A DNA stretch of 64,000 nucleotides, taken from NCBI GenBank assembly GCA_936450465.1, contig OW388293.1, positions 45,853,040-45,917,039 of the forward strand, given 5' to 3'. Under the pieces are notes generated by a model. That model was not told the origin of the DNA, made no database searches, and saw only the letters and a program-made list of their open reading frames with translations. A program made the position numbers and the translations under genes. This document shows positions 46,976-60,700 of the stretch, one piece after another (the stretch's first letter is position 1; the number at the start of each line of letters is the position of its first letter). This stretch comes from Gibbula magus (lineage: Eukaryota > Mollusca > Gastropoda > Trochida > Trochidae).

Positions 46976-48469
46976 TAAACCATACCTGTCGAGGCTTATC
47001 GTGTCGATTCTGCAAATCGAGGTCAATTTTGCACATGTTTTGCCATTGCCAAAATGTATCTCATGGAAATATAAACAAATCATTTTTCGCAGATGCAGTG
47101 ATAAGCAGTGAGATGGTAAGAATTAGAAAAGGTGTTTTCCAGTATAAATATAGATCAAGTCTAATATAATCAAGCATGAAGTATTGTGTTCCATTCGGAC
47201 AATTCATTATGATGGATGTTGTAGCACAGGACTTGAGACAGTTGACTAAATACTTTAAAATATCTTTTTTAAAAAAGCGACAGGTCATCATTGGAAGTTC
47301 AATTTGCAAGCTGTCTTCTGATTGGCCTATTCGATTAGCGTGAAGAACGCTATAATCGTAGCACAAAAGTGAGAGGCTTGTGGTCAAGGGCGGAGAGAGA
47401 AGAGTTGGAAATCGCCCATGACGTTGTGAATCTGTAGGTGTATCAGCTCATACACTCGGAACAGTATAGGTATAACTTTCACATGTTACCCTCGAGAGAA
47501 GCATACAACTTACAATATTTAAGATATTAAGGGGGCAGGAGGGGGGGGGGGGCGTTCCAGTAACCGATAGTAGCCCTAAAATAATTCCTCAGCACAACGA
47601 TCGGTAAGTGCAACGGTACTAAAGGTCCCTCGTAGCCGTTAAGGAATCCCCCGCTTTAGATCCCGCAATGTAATTATTTATCACTGCATTCTGAGCTATG
47701 AATACAGTCAAGCCCGTCAGTGTACATGTGGTTGTCTCTAGTGATATATGACCCACAACAAACACTGGTCCACTGTCCTCTACGGCATCTAACAACTTTC
47801 AAAATATAGACCCGTCTTCTCTTAATCATATACGTTTGTTCCTATCATATCTTTATTGTGTGGAACTTGAAAACCGGATGTCTCCCTAGGGTGCACAACG
47901 TCATCCACATAGAAGCAACAGAAAATTGAATGTCAAAGTTTATCTTGTTTATTACATCTTTCCCGAAGAAATGCAATGCATATTAAACATACTTACGTAC
48001 ACCACTCCCTGCAGCTTATGCAGTTCATGGAGTGTTTTGTTCACAACATATTCAAGGACAGTCTATGCATTGTATGAAACATCCTGTTTTGAATGAAAGC
48101 CACATCCTATTACGGCCCCCTAAGGATAAGAAATATATTAAATGTTCTCTTCTTCCACTTACCCAAGTCATGCGTGTATACAGTCTATAAACTATTCTGT
48201 TTGGTTGAAGGTATATCATTGTACCTGATATACTATAAAGGTAGAGGTAAGTGTACAACGTATATACAGTATTCTGTTTTGTTGAAGGATGGGTTTGCAT
48301 AAGTAATTCCTTTAGACGTCTACATAGTAAGTGTTACTTGACCAATACAACTACTCTTTCACATGCAACACCTTGTGTTTTATTTACGTACATTGCTATT
48401 CTGCTTTTCTTGAGGGATACTAACATTTCTCTAAATAAATGCATTATTGATTTTTTTTTCTGAAATTCT

Positions 48470-48765
48470 TTAAATGTATGCATTTTTGGATGTTTTCTGG
48501 AACTTCTTTCAATGTATGCATTATTTGATGTTTTGGATAAATGTATGCATTATTTGATGTTTTCTGAAACTTCTTTCAATGTATGCATTATTTGATGTTT
48601 TCTGGAAATTATTTCTATCTATGCATTATTTGATGTTTTTGGATAAAAGTATGCATTATTTGATGTGTTTTAAAACTTCTTTAAATGTTAGCATTATTTG
48701 ATGTTTTGGATAAATGTATGCATTATTTGATGTTTTCTTAAACTTCTTTGAATGTTTTGGATGAA
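48470..48765 (+). repeat. Tandem atgcattatttgatg repeat just upstream of the copy B start codon
   Basis: Eight or so copies of atgcattatttgatgtttt separated alternately by about 12 and 20 bases (ggataaatgt or ctgaaacttctttcaatgt), making a 67-bp higher-order unit. The array ends within 25 bases of the SLC22 copy B ATG. Copy A has only one degenerate unit (gcattatttgaagttttatg, about 24921). If transcribed it would add many upstream ATGs. As promoter DNA it would add many ATGCAT/ATTA sites. Confidence 0.85.
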
Positions 48766-48783
48766 GGTTGAATGTGCTCAAGG

Positions 48784-51700
48784 ATGAAGTTTGACGAAAT
48801 CTTGCCACATTTGGGGGAGTTTGGGACGTACCAGAAACGGATCTACTTTCTGGTTTGTCTACCTGCCCTGGTGTCCGCGTTCCTCACTCTCTCACCAGTC
48901 TTCATCTTGTACTCTCCACCACACAGGTAACATTCCAACACCTTACCTGTCACTAGTCAGTGTTTCCGCTGGCTTTTTTACAGCCGGACAGTGTGACCAG
49001 CGAGCATGTAAAATACAAGACATTTGTAAATTTTATCAGTCAAAACATTGCAAATGTAAACAAAGAAAATCAAACAAAAACTACTCACTTTAATCTTCCT
49101 GTTTTATTACAGAATAGCTGTGTATATGTCTAATATAAAAATAGTCTCTTTCATGTCTAGATCCGTCACCCTAGTTAGTTTTATAGCGCTCTGCTCTTGC
49201 CTTGTGAGTTTATTTACACGATGTATTCTGTATATTCAGTTTGGTTTTTGCATTGTTTTCTTCGTTCCCTGATCAGTCACACAGGTAAATATTTATTACT
49301 GCATTTTACATGTGTCTATTTCTTGTCTGATATCATAATTTTGTTATTACATTTAGTCTTTACTTTCTCTGTCGATTTGTTTACATTACCTTTTTATTTT
49401 ATTGACCTAAATAAACATCTGAATGATATACAATCGTTTAAGAGCCTGGCGAAATGAATGTATTAAACACCCTCTCACCTATAACTTTTATTCTTTTATA
49501 TCAACCGCCTTGATTGCTTAATTGCTGTGGGCACTTATGACTGAGGTTGATTGACAATACAGTTTTCTGGTATCTGGCAATTGGATAACAAGTCATGCAA
49601 GTAAATTTTTTGAAAACCTTATCTGTCAAATGCGACTGTATTAATCATGGTACTTTGGTGATCATGAAATAATCATTTTTGTCAGGCCTGGTGGGCTTAT
49701 GGCATGGCATTGCATCCGTCCGTCCATCCGCCTGTAAACTTTCATCTTCTTCTACAGAACCACTGGCTCCAGGGAGCTGAAATATGTTGTACAGACTCCT
49801 TGGTCAATGGGAATTCTAAATACTTACTTCTAATTAGGAGATACCAACTCCTAATTAGGAGATATACTAAACCCTAATTAAGAGATACTAACTCCTAATT
49901 AGAAGATATACTAACTCCTACTTAGGAGATATACTAACTCCTAATTAGGAGAAAATATCTCCTTTTTAGGAGTTACTTAAGTCCTATCTAAGATAGCTTC
50001 AATGATGCCCCTTGGATACAAATGTTCACACTTGCCACGTGAAACAAGAGGTGGCGGACTTGCTGTTATATTCAGATCATCATTGAATATAAAACTAAAA
50101 TCCTCAGATATCAACGAACAAAACACTTCGTTTGATTCTTTAAACTTTTTACTGACAGTGGGAAGCATGACAACAAAAATATTTGCTATATATCGACCTC
50201 CCCCCATCTAAGAGAAACAACTCATCATTTTCTCATTTCTTGGATGAATTCTCTACACTATTGGAGGGCGTGTGTGTGGAACGATCAAGAATGATTGTTC
50301 TCGTTGACTTCAACATTCACTATGACAACCCGTCTAATCAAGATATGATCAAAATGTCTAAACTTCTCAATTCTCAAAATTGTGTTCAACTTGTGAATGA
50401 TATCACACACAAGCGAGGTCATATCCTGGACTGGGTCGTCACAAAGGGTGATATTAACTGTGTGAAGCGTGTCAAAGTCACAGATCTGCAAATATCAGAC
50501 CATTTCCTCATCACAGTGGAGTTGAATGTTGATCGCCCTTCACTACCCAAGATATGTGTTAGATGTAGAAATATCAAGAAAATGGACAGGCAAGCATTTC
50601 GATCAGATTTAATGACATTTTCTATCTGTCCAACCCGCCTACAGATCCGAGTGAACTTGTTGATCTGTACAACAGTACTCTGCAACAGCTCTTGGACAAA
50701 CATGCACCAGAGAAAAGTAAGATGGTTACTCAAAGATCTGCGTCTTGGACCATGACTTCTGAGATAAGTAAAGCAAAAGCTGACAGGAGAATTGCTGAGA
50801 GAGCGTGGCGCAAATCAAACCTGGAGGTTCATCGCCAGATATATTGCTCCTCCAAGAACAAGGTGAATCTTGCTATTAAACGAGCAAAAAAGACCTATTT
50901 CAATGATAAGATCAAGGACAGTATGCAGGATACAAGAAATCTGTACAAGATGCATTTTACTTTACTTGGCAAGCCTATTAACAACACTCTCCCAAGACAT
51001 GATAATACAATGTCAATATGTGACAAGTTTCTCACTTTCTTCACTGACAAGGTTGAAAAATCCGGGCTCCAATGGTGATGAATTCCTAAAAGAAACTATT
51101 GTAGTGAGATTTGAACAGTACTCATGAGATGTGTGTGCTATCCACTTCAATCAAAATAGAGACTAAGGGAAGTAATCCCATAGAAAGACCCTGAGAGAGA
51201 GACAGAGAAATATCATCTTTTTATGTGAGTTCTAACATGTGCTTTGAGAAGTGGTTCTTGAGAAAGAGAAGTTGTGACTTGAAAACTAAGAATTGTCGAT
51301 CTAACAAACATTTTATGTAATTTGTATTTTGTAAAACAATCTCTTTATATTTCATATAAATAATTATTAGGTATTCAAGACACAGTCTGGAAGATCTTTT
51401 CTTTTTATGCAAAGCTTTAGCATTATTATTTCCACACTTTTTTGTTAGGCGATTGCTGAATTAACGGGTGAATAAATTGTTATCACTCTCTCAGAGATTG
51501 TAGTATTCAATGAGATCTGGAAATGAAACAAACCGATTTTTGATTGGTTGAGCCATTAAAGGTCCAGTTCAATTCTAAGTTTCGATTTTTAACATAGATA
51601 AAAACTCAAAATGTAGATAGAGACTTAAAAAATTTTTTGTTGAAGATGGGCAATGATAATGCGAGCAAAACCGTAAATCATGGGGAATTCGTAAGTCACC

Positions 51701-54700
51701 TGGTTTAGCCGCAATTTTGATAATTGCACCACGAAGCTATATGTATGCAGCTGAATCATCGGTGAATACTTTCAAAATTACGCGGGGCCTACTTCAAGAG
51801 GACATAATTAAAAAAGCCGAACTCACAATTGCATGACATTTTCAGGGCTACTAGAACAATATAGTGTCTTTAGGAATCAATAATAAAATCGCTCACAAAC
51901 GGGTCATTTCCGGCCATAATTAAGGCTAAAACATGACAGAAAATCCGTTTTTCAATATATACTCAAAGAACTTAATCAAGCACAACCTCATATTTGTGTG
52001 ACGATGCCCAACCACTGTGAAAATCTTGTGAAATTAATCGAAGAAATGCTGTTATTTTATGAAAGTGCATCATCTTAGCTAAACAAACAATGGTGGTCAT
52101 TCAGTGATAACCTGAAGGTCAATATAATGATATCACAATGTAATATTTATTGAGAATATGAGTACTTTACTACTCAATGGACTGTTCCTTCACAATTGTC
52201 TAACCTAAAGGCCCTAAAATGATACCGAATGTTTATACAAATTTTAAATTAAATAGAATTAAAAGGAGGTCCGTAAAAAGTCTGAATTTATATTTGTTTG
52301 TTGTGTGTCTTGTCAATATCTGTAATGTGTCACGTTAAAGGTTACATGTCGTACCCATGCGTCACTAATTATTTGTATACAGCTGTTTAAAAAAATGCCA
52401 AATTAGGCCCCGGCGACTAGAATGAAAGTGGGCGGGGATGGTCAATGAAGCGTATCATGCTATGACGAACGTGGAGGCATCTCAATATGGCCGCTAATCA
52501 TAATTTAACGCGTTTTCGCAACTTGTTAACTGCTGTCATAACATATGGCCAAGACGGAAGTCTATCGCTATCAAAATATAGTTTCACTCTATGACATGTT
52601 TTTACTGGTCTGTGTTTTGCTTTGATCCTGAAGACAAAGCAATTAAGCCACTGTCGGACCGTGGCGAGATAGGTCAGTTTGATTTGACACCTATAATCAC
52701 AAGTAGGTGATACTTACGCAATTGTCTGTCTTATAGCAGTGATTAGTCGGCGCCACACCAGTTCCTGTCTTGTAACAACATGAACGCGTTTTGTCTCATT
52801 GGATTAAATAATGTACCAATGAAATTCATTTCAGTGTAAAATCATCATAACTATTTGGTTTTCTATCTTGCCATTTTCGAACAGACTTTTGCTGTAAGAG
52901 GGTTAGTATTTAACCATCTTCTGTTTCCAAGTACTGTCATTGATAGATTTATAGGTGTACAATTTGTGTCTAATGTGCATTTGGATATTTATATTGTCCG
53001 TTTATAAGGTAAGTTTCTTTCATTAATTGACACTCTTGCTGAAATGTCAAAGTGGCGAAAGTCTACAATAGCAAAAAGTTCTGTTTTAATTCAATGCTTT
53101 TTTTATTTGATTTTATTTACCAAACATTTGATTGAAAACATTATTTTAGTATCTATTAGATTCTCAATGTAATCCGAAACCCACAACCAACCAAGCTCTT
53201 GGGTAACAACGAACCATATTGAACTCGAAGTAATTGACGATTGTTATTTGGGCGTCACTAACATTAAGTAACTATTAACTTGTTTGGCCATCAGTTTTGT
53301 TTCCTCAATTATTATGTGAATTAGTGACATGCTGCTGATTAATCATGATCTCAGATATGCTACCATGTTATTGTTAATAAGTGATAACTAAATCTTAAAA
53401 TGTAACATTTGCGATTTGTTGTTTTCGTAGGTGGATTCGTAAACGTTGAATGTGTAGACGTATTATTATCGTTGATAACCACGTACTCTTGATGTTTCAA
53501 AATATGTGGTGAGTTGCTTTGATTGTTGTAATGTACAGTTAGTAAATTAGATTGTCGGTTGATTAACGACGTTAAAAAACGGGATGTTGTGATGTGCTTC
53601 TATTGTCGATGGCTTACAATAGGGACTACTTCGCCGGAGTCTGCTAATCACACGTTTGTTGTTTTATTTTAAACACAAGCATTCTCCAACAAAAAATAAC
53701 AACAACACCGACTATCTGATTTCGTTGTCTCAACTATACTTCGTTCATATTATCATATCTTGGTTTCATTTTGTCATCTTATATCTCACTAGCATTGATT
53801 TATCCTATGGCTACGAACGTCTATGAATCCATCGTCTTTCACTATTCATATCAATTATATTTGATATATATAACGATATTTTGGGACATTTGTAAAGTGA
53901 AACTTGATAACTAACATTACTCGAACAGTTTACAGCAGAGCAGCGATGTAGCATTACTGCAAAGCGTAGATATAACAGATTAAATGACTGATTCCTCAGT
54001 GTTTGCCGTTGTAAATAGTAAGCGAATGTTTACACCCCGTCCCTTACCACCGGTATCTTCAAACTCTCTAAGCCCCGCCCCATTTTGGTTTGTTGCTCGC
54101 GGGTGAAAAGCAGATGATGTTTTCAGCAAAGTTTAAGTCGCTCTAGTTTAATATAGGAACAACATATGGATTTTTTTGGGGTCTCGTTTTTCACAAAATA
54201 GTCTAATGAACCAAATGCAGTTAGAATTCAATAGAAAATAACATATTTCGGCCTTCCTTTAATATCTGTATGGGTATTCTCAATATCTGTATATTGTGTC
54301 ATGTCAATGTCTGTATTGTGTCTTGACAATTTCTGTATTGCATCAAGTCAATGTCTGTATTTAGTGATATCAATGTCTGTATTGTGTCACGTCAATGTCT
54401 GTATTGTGTCACGTCAATATCTGTATTGTGTCACGTCAATGTCTGTATTTTGTGTCACGTCAACGTCTGTATTGTGTCACGTCAATGTCTGTATTGTGTC
54501 ACGTCAATATCTGTATTGCATCACGTCAATGTCTGTATTGTGTCACGTCAATGTCTGTATTTTGTGTCACGTCAATGTCTGTATTGCATCACGTCAATGT
54601 CTGTATTGAGTCACGTCAATGTCTGTATTTTGTGTCACGTCAATGTCTGTATTGTGTCACGTCAATGTCTGTATTGTGTCACGTCAATGTCTGTATTGTG

Positions 54701-57700
54701 TCACGTCAATGTCTGTATTGTGTCACGTCAATATCTGTATTGCATCACGTCAATGTCTGTATTGCATCACGTCAATGTCTGTATTGAGTCACGTCAATGT
54801 CTGTATTTTGTGTCACGTCAATGTCTGTATTGTGTCACGTCAATGTCTGTATTGTGTCACGTCAATATCTGTATTGCATCACGTCAATGTCTGTATTGTG
54901 TCTCGTCAATGTCTGTATTTTGTGTCACGTCAATGTCTGTATTGCATCACGTCAATGTCTGCATTGTGTCACCTCAATGTCTGTATTGCATCACGTCAAT
55001 GTCTGTATTGAGTCACGTCAATATCTGTATTGTGTCACGTCAATGTCTGTATTTTGTCATGTCAAGGATTGAATTTTGTCATGTCAATGTATTGTGTCAT
55101 GCATAATACAATTTCTAGATGAAAAATTCCAGCTGCTACAATATATTGTTCGTGACTTATTCTGATATTAATTTGCAGATGTGCTCTGCCCGATGCTGAC
55201 AACGACACATACAAGATACAAGATGTTGGCCACCAGCAGATGCTGAACAAGACAATTCCTCGCAAAGATGGCGAGTATGAGCAGTGTCTACTTTACAAGG
55301 AAGGAGAAACCAACTCCACAAGACAATGTTCTGCATGGGTGTATGATGAGTCCACCTTCAAGTCCACGATTGTTGAAGAGGTGGGGATGTTACACTTGAT
55401 TGTGTATACTTCAGCTTGATATAATCTTACTGAACAATAGTCAATACTCGTGAAAGGTTCTTTTGAACAATGTATTCATATTTGCTTGAGCAATACACCT
55501 TCTATCACACTAAACCGCAAAAGAAACATCACCACATTTTCAAAAGAGTGAAATACGAAATTCTGCCCCCGGAGAAAGTCAATTTTGAATGATTTTCATA
55601 GGGACATGAATTATAAAGAGGTACCCGCGAATTGTTCAAGTACACTTGTGGTGTTAAAATAGCATTTTTAAAATGGTTTGGCATTTAGCTTAAAAGGAAA
55701 TGTAGAAATTTAATTGATTGAGATTGATTGAGATTGAAAAACCCATTGTGGTCAATATTTCCAGAAAATTAGTATTGACTTTCAGAAGTTATAAAATGCT
55801 GCAATTCTCAGATCCATATGGTGTTTATCTATATGAGGCAATAAATCAACTGTCATATTATTTTGGATTACTTATGTTTCCGTGCGTTCCATTTTTCTTC
55901 CTCATTAAAACTTCACATTTTGTTTATTAAGCAGTCCTTGATAACATTAATAGAATTACTCACAGGTGCGTGTATCGCTTAGAAACAGATAGTGAAACTA
56001 TAGATGTAAACAAATATTACAACACCTACATATCATGTCTCCGACTGTACTACGGCATTGTCTCTCAAATCATCGCCATTGAGTGCACTTGTTAACCCTG
56101 TATGACCTTGACATTCATTTGACCTGGAGTAGCCCAGTTCACGGGCCTGCGTTCTCGCTAGAATATTTCTCGCTTTAATATCTTTTTACATCTGCAGTTT
56201 CACTCTGCGGTTCGAATCTGCCGATTCATAGGTGCTGTCAACATTGTTGTTATTAATAGACGATTTTAAAAGGTGAGTTTTCGCGGATTTTCGTGAGCGG
56301 GGAAATTGGCTTGACAGTTTGGAGGTATCTTGTCGCATACCTTTTGAAATAATGATCCGATTGTGATCATTTATAGCTTATTTTGTAGGGAAATCATTTA
56401 GCTCTCGTATCGTGGTCATCGACTGTGCCATAAAAATTGTTTGTGATGCGAAATATAACTTTGAATGAGCATGTGGTGGTTTCGTCGTTACATCCCTGTT
56501 ATATAGTAATAGGGTAGGGTCTATATAGGTATATGTCTTTCAAACGCTGTTTCTAAGCGATACACGACCTTGTGGAATTACTGACAGGACTTTATGTTTC
56601 TGTTTCAGTTGGATCTCGTGTGCCAACACCGCTCCTTCAGGTCCCATGCCAACATGGTGGTGATGTTGGGAAAGTTGGTCGGGTCGTTTGGACAATCAGT
56701 GATCAGTGATATGTACGAAACTACATTGTATATGTTCAAGAGTATAACAAAATTGACTGGCTTGGAAATAACCTGTTTTTTATGTCTCGAAATACATACT
56801 GCAGATAAAAAAAAGTCTTCCTCAATGAGAAAAATAGTATTTATTAGTTCCATTCTATTTGTTAATTGGCGTGCCAATCTAATACACCTTGAGATGATGA
56901 TTGTGATTTTCCTGGTAACATATTGATTTGAACCGAATTTTCTGCTCTTTCTAGTTTTGGTCGGAAGAAAGCGTACATGGGATTCCTGTTGTTGATGATC
57001 GTCACGGGCTATCTCAACTATGTCATCCAAGACTTCACTTCTCTCATCATCATCCGCTTCCTCAGTGGATGTGCAACCACTTCCGTTTTCATAGCCGGCT
57101 TTGTTATTGGTGGGCTTGTTTCCCTTCTGGGCTCTGCTATTAGTCCTCAACATTACTACCTTACGGGTTTCTAATTAGTTAGGGGGAAGTGCAGTGTGTC
57201 TGTAGCAGTATTTCGTAATCGGTAGTGATTCAATTTCATAAGTAGGCTTTGTTATTTGCAGATGCTGTTCTTTGAGTCTCGATGAAGATTAATTTTAAAC
57301 AAAAGAGACAACCTTTTATCAATTTACTAAGTTGTTAACATAAATGGTACATGTGATTATATTTCGTAGAATGTTCATAAGAATGTCCATAAAGACGTAA
57401 GAACTTAATGAAATCTCTTACAAAATATATGTACTATGTAGTCGAAGTAGCTGAAAGAAGACTAGTAGTTAATGTCAGTAACCTTCACTGGACAGGTATG
57501 GAGCTGGTGGGTCCATCGAAGCGTGTGTACACAGGGATGGTGATTGAGATCTTCTGGGTGCTGGGTATGTTCATCATGTCCGGCGTGGTCTACTTCCTCA
57601 GAGACTGGCAGCACATTGTCCTGGCTCTAGCCAGTCCGCCTGTCCTATTCCTCTCCTACTGGTGGTGAGTCACTAGCTCTAGCAAGTTGATAATTGACTC

Positions 57701-60700
57701 AAATATTGTATTTTCTTTGATTGAACATTAAGCGGTGATTATAGAATTTAATAAAGTTTTGGTCACATTTGGCGTGACATGATATAATGATGCCATCATC
57801 TCCTTGATCTTTCATGATCTGATGAAAACCCCTATAGCTTACATACTTTAACCAATTTTTCAGCGATTTGTGCATTTGAAGGAGTATATCACATTCATGT
57901 CTTTAAGAGACCTGTGTCTCATGTCACTTATTTCCAAATGAAACACACTAGTTATAAACACTGTGTGTTCAAGGTTGATCCCGGAATCTCCAAGATGGCT
58001 GCTTTCGAAGGGTCGAAAGGAGGAGGCCCTGGAAATCATCAAAAAGGCAGCAGAGGTCAACAAGGTTACACTTCCAGAGAAAATTCTGTCAGGCAAGTTT
58101 GAGGAAGAAGAGGAGGAGAAACCAAAAGGCAAACTCTCCGAGATGTTCACTAATAAGACCCTTGCAATCAGATGCCTCATCATCTTCTATCTGTGGTGAG
58201 TCCATCATCAGTATCTGTTTCTGGTGAGTGCATCATCAGTGTCTGTCTTTGGTGAGTTTCTTCACCATCTTCTGTTTCTGGTGGGTACATCATCATATTC
58301 TTTCCTTGGTGAGTTCATAACCTGCACAGCTGTCTTTGGTGAGGGCATCATCACCTACTGTCTTTGATGATTTCATCATCTTCTATCTGTTGTGAGTACA
58401 TCATCATATTCTGTCTCTGGCGGGTATATGTACATCATCATCTTCTATCTATGGTGAGTTGATTGTCATTTGCCTGTCTCTGGTTAGAATACAATCATCT
58501 TCTAAATTTTGTAGAATCGTCTACTGCTTCTAACTCCAGTAGTTGCATCATCATAATCCTGAAGATAAAAGTATAAGTGCCTCATAATCTACTATCTCTG
58601 GTACTTTCTTGATTATTTCCTATATCTTTAATAAGTATCTCATTTTCTGTAAAAGAACAACATCACCATCTTCAGCTTGTCCATCTCGAAAAGCTCAGTC
58701 ATTGCTCAGGCTCGGACTAAAATGTTTATTGTGAAAAAAAGTTGCATCAAAAATTACAATCATTCTTGTATACATGAACTGGAAAAATTGACATCTTTTA
58801 TAGGGCTGTGGCGAGTCTGACATACTACGGACTAACGTTGAACGTGTCAAACCTGAGCGGTGACGTCATCACCAACTTCGTGTTGTCGGGTCTGGTTGAA
58901 CTGGCAGGATACATCCTGGCTATTTTGCTGCTCAACAGGCTGGGCAGGAAGATCCTGCAGTGTTCCTTCTACCTGATCGGTGGACTCGCTTGTGTGGCAA
59001 CCATCTTCCCTGTGGTATACGCTCAGCAAGGTGCACATTAAATGTTCATATTTTTACCAGTATAACGTAATAATACTGCATTATTATTGTTATACAACAA
59101 ATAAACTTCTGAATGCTACAATGACAAATAACGCTGTCGCTTACATCAACAATTAATGTCACTTTCGCCCCTAACATGGGTCAGCTTCAATGCAGTATTG
59201 GAAATTGTCTCCCTTGGTTAGCTTCTGAGCCGAATAGGATTTGTTTCCCTTTATCTGTCTTACCAAGATTCTGTATAAGAACTATGATGCCGCTGGTAGA
59301 CATCAGATCATTTTCAGATGATAATTGTGTGTAAGTACAGTTCACCTTGCAGTCAGTGTGCAGCAATTTTGTTCTATGTTTTTAATGCTGAGTCCTGAGG
59401 AATGAAGCAAAAACTCTGATTCTTTAACGTCAGCAAGGTTGAACAGTAGACATTTTATGATATGACAAGTATAATGTAATAATACTTCTTTGTTCTTTAT
59501 ATTTCTCAATGCAATATATAAAACTGCTAAACTTTACAATGACGACAAATGACTCTTGTCACTTATCACGTGTGTCTCTTTCTTGGCTTCTGTGCGCACT
59601 GTAGATCATGTGTGAAATGTACATGTTGTACACTGCCCCCATTTGACATCAAATAATCAGATTATTTTCACATGTTAGTTCTGTTTGTACAAGTTTACCT
59701 GTCACTTAATGTGCAGCTCGTTTAAAGCTTTGTTCTATCCTTTAATGCTGAGTCTAAAGATGGAGGCAATAACTCCAATTCTTGAATGTTCTGTGGTATG
59801 ACTGTGCCAAAGCCTAGAATCGAACCTTATTTTACCATTTGGTAAGCAGGGGCTCTACCAATGTAGCACAACCCACGGTTTCTATGTGGACGTCAACAGT
59901 GGTCCTATAGCAAACTGATGACCGATTGCAATCAGGCGGCGTTTTTTTAGATAACTAATTCTGCAAGAGTCTGTAGTGTGGCCATCGAAGCCTTCCCATG
60001 TCATTGCGTTATCCTCGTTCAAGTACAATATATGCCCTTGGAAAACAGTTTTTTTCTCATTTACACGTTATTAAGTAAGGAAATAAACAATATCACACCT
60101 ACGAAAAACATCTTAAATCTCTAGAGAGCTTTTAAGTTAAACTCTTTGAAGAATGTGCTATACATGTATTTACCAACGTGACAAACCTTCTTGGTCGAAA
60201 ATATGCAATATTCCAAGGGCACTATTTATAAGTAACCACAATGTGTGTTTTCCAAGAGGTATTATTGTATAGTAACCACCCAATGGACACCTCTCCCTCG
60301 TAGAGACCATCTTCTCTTTTCTTTCAGGCCATTGGTCTCTCATAATGCTGTCACTTATCGGGAAGTGTGGATCTTCCGGGGCGTTTGCTGTCATCTACAT
60401 CTACACGGCGGAGCTGTACCCCACCCCCATCAGAAACACGGGGGTCGGGGCTAGCAGTGTCAGCTCCAGGATAGGCGGGATCATTTCTCCCTATATAGCT
60501 GACCTGGTACTTACATATTTTTAATAGCTTGATATTTTATGAATGCTTCAACGTCATCAAAACCAAGTTCTACCTCGCCCACAACAGTAGCCCGGAGTAA
60601 GGACTCAAGAGATGTGATGGTTTCCAATTCAAATGGTGTGGTTTATGAATAAAATTGTTATAAAAACGCTAATGTATGTAATGAACAGGGAATGTTATAA

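Noticed and set aside
51555..52080. Another TTAA element starting at ttaaaggtccagttc
   Set aside because: No matching opposite end with TTAA was found, so limits cannot be given.
54301..55106. 251-codon open frame of the same repeated type
   Set aside because: Minisatellite in intron 1 of SLC22 copy B; three overlapping frames are equally open.
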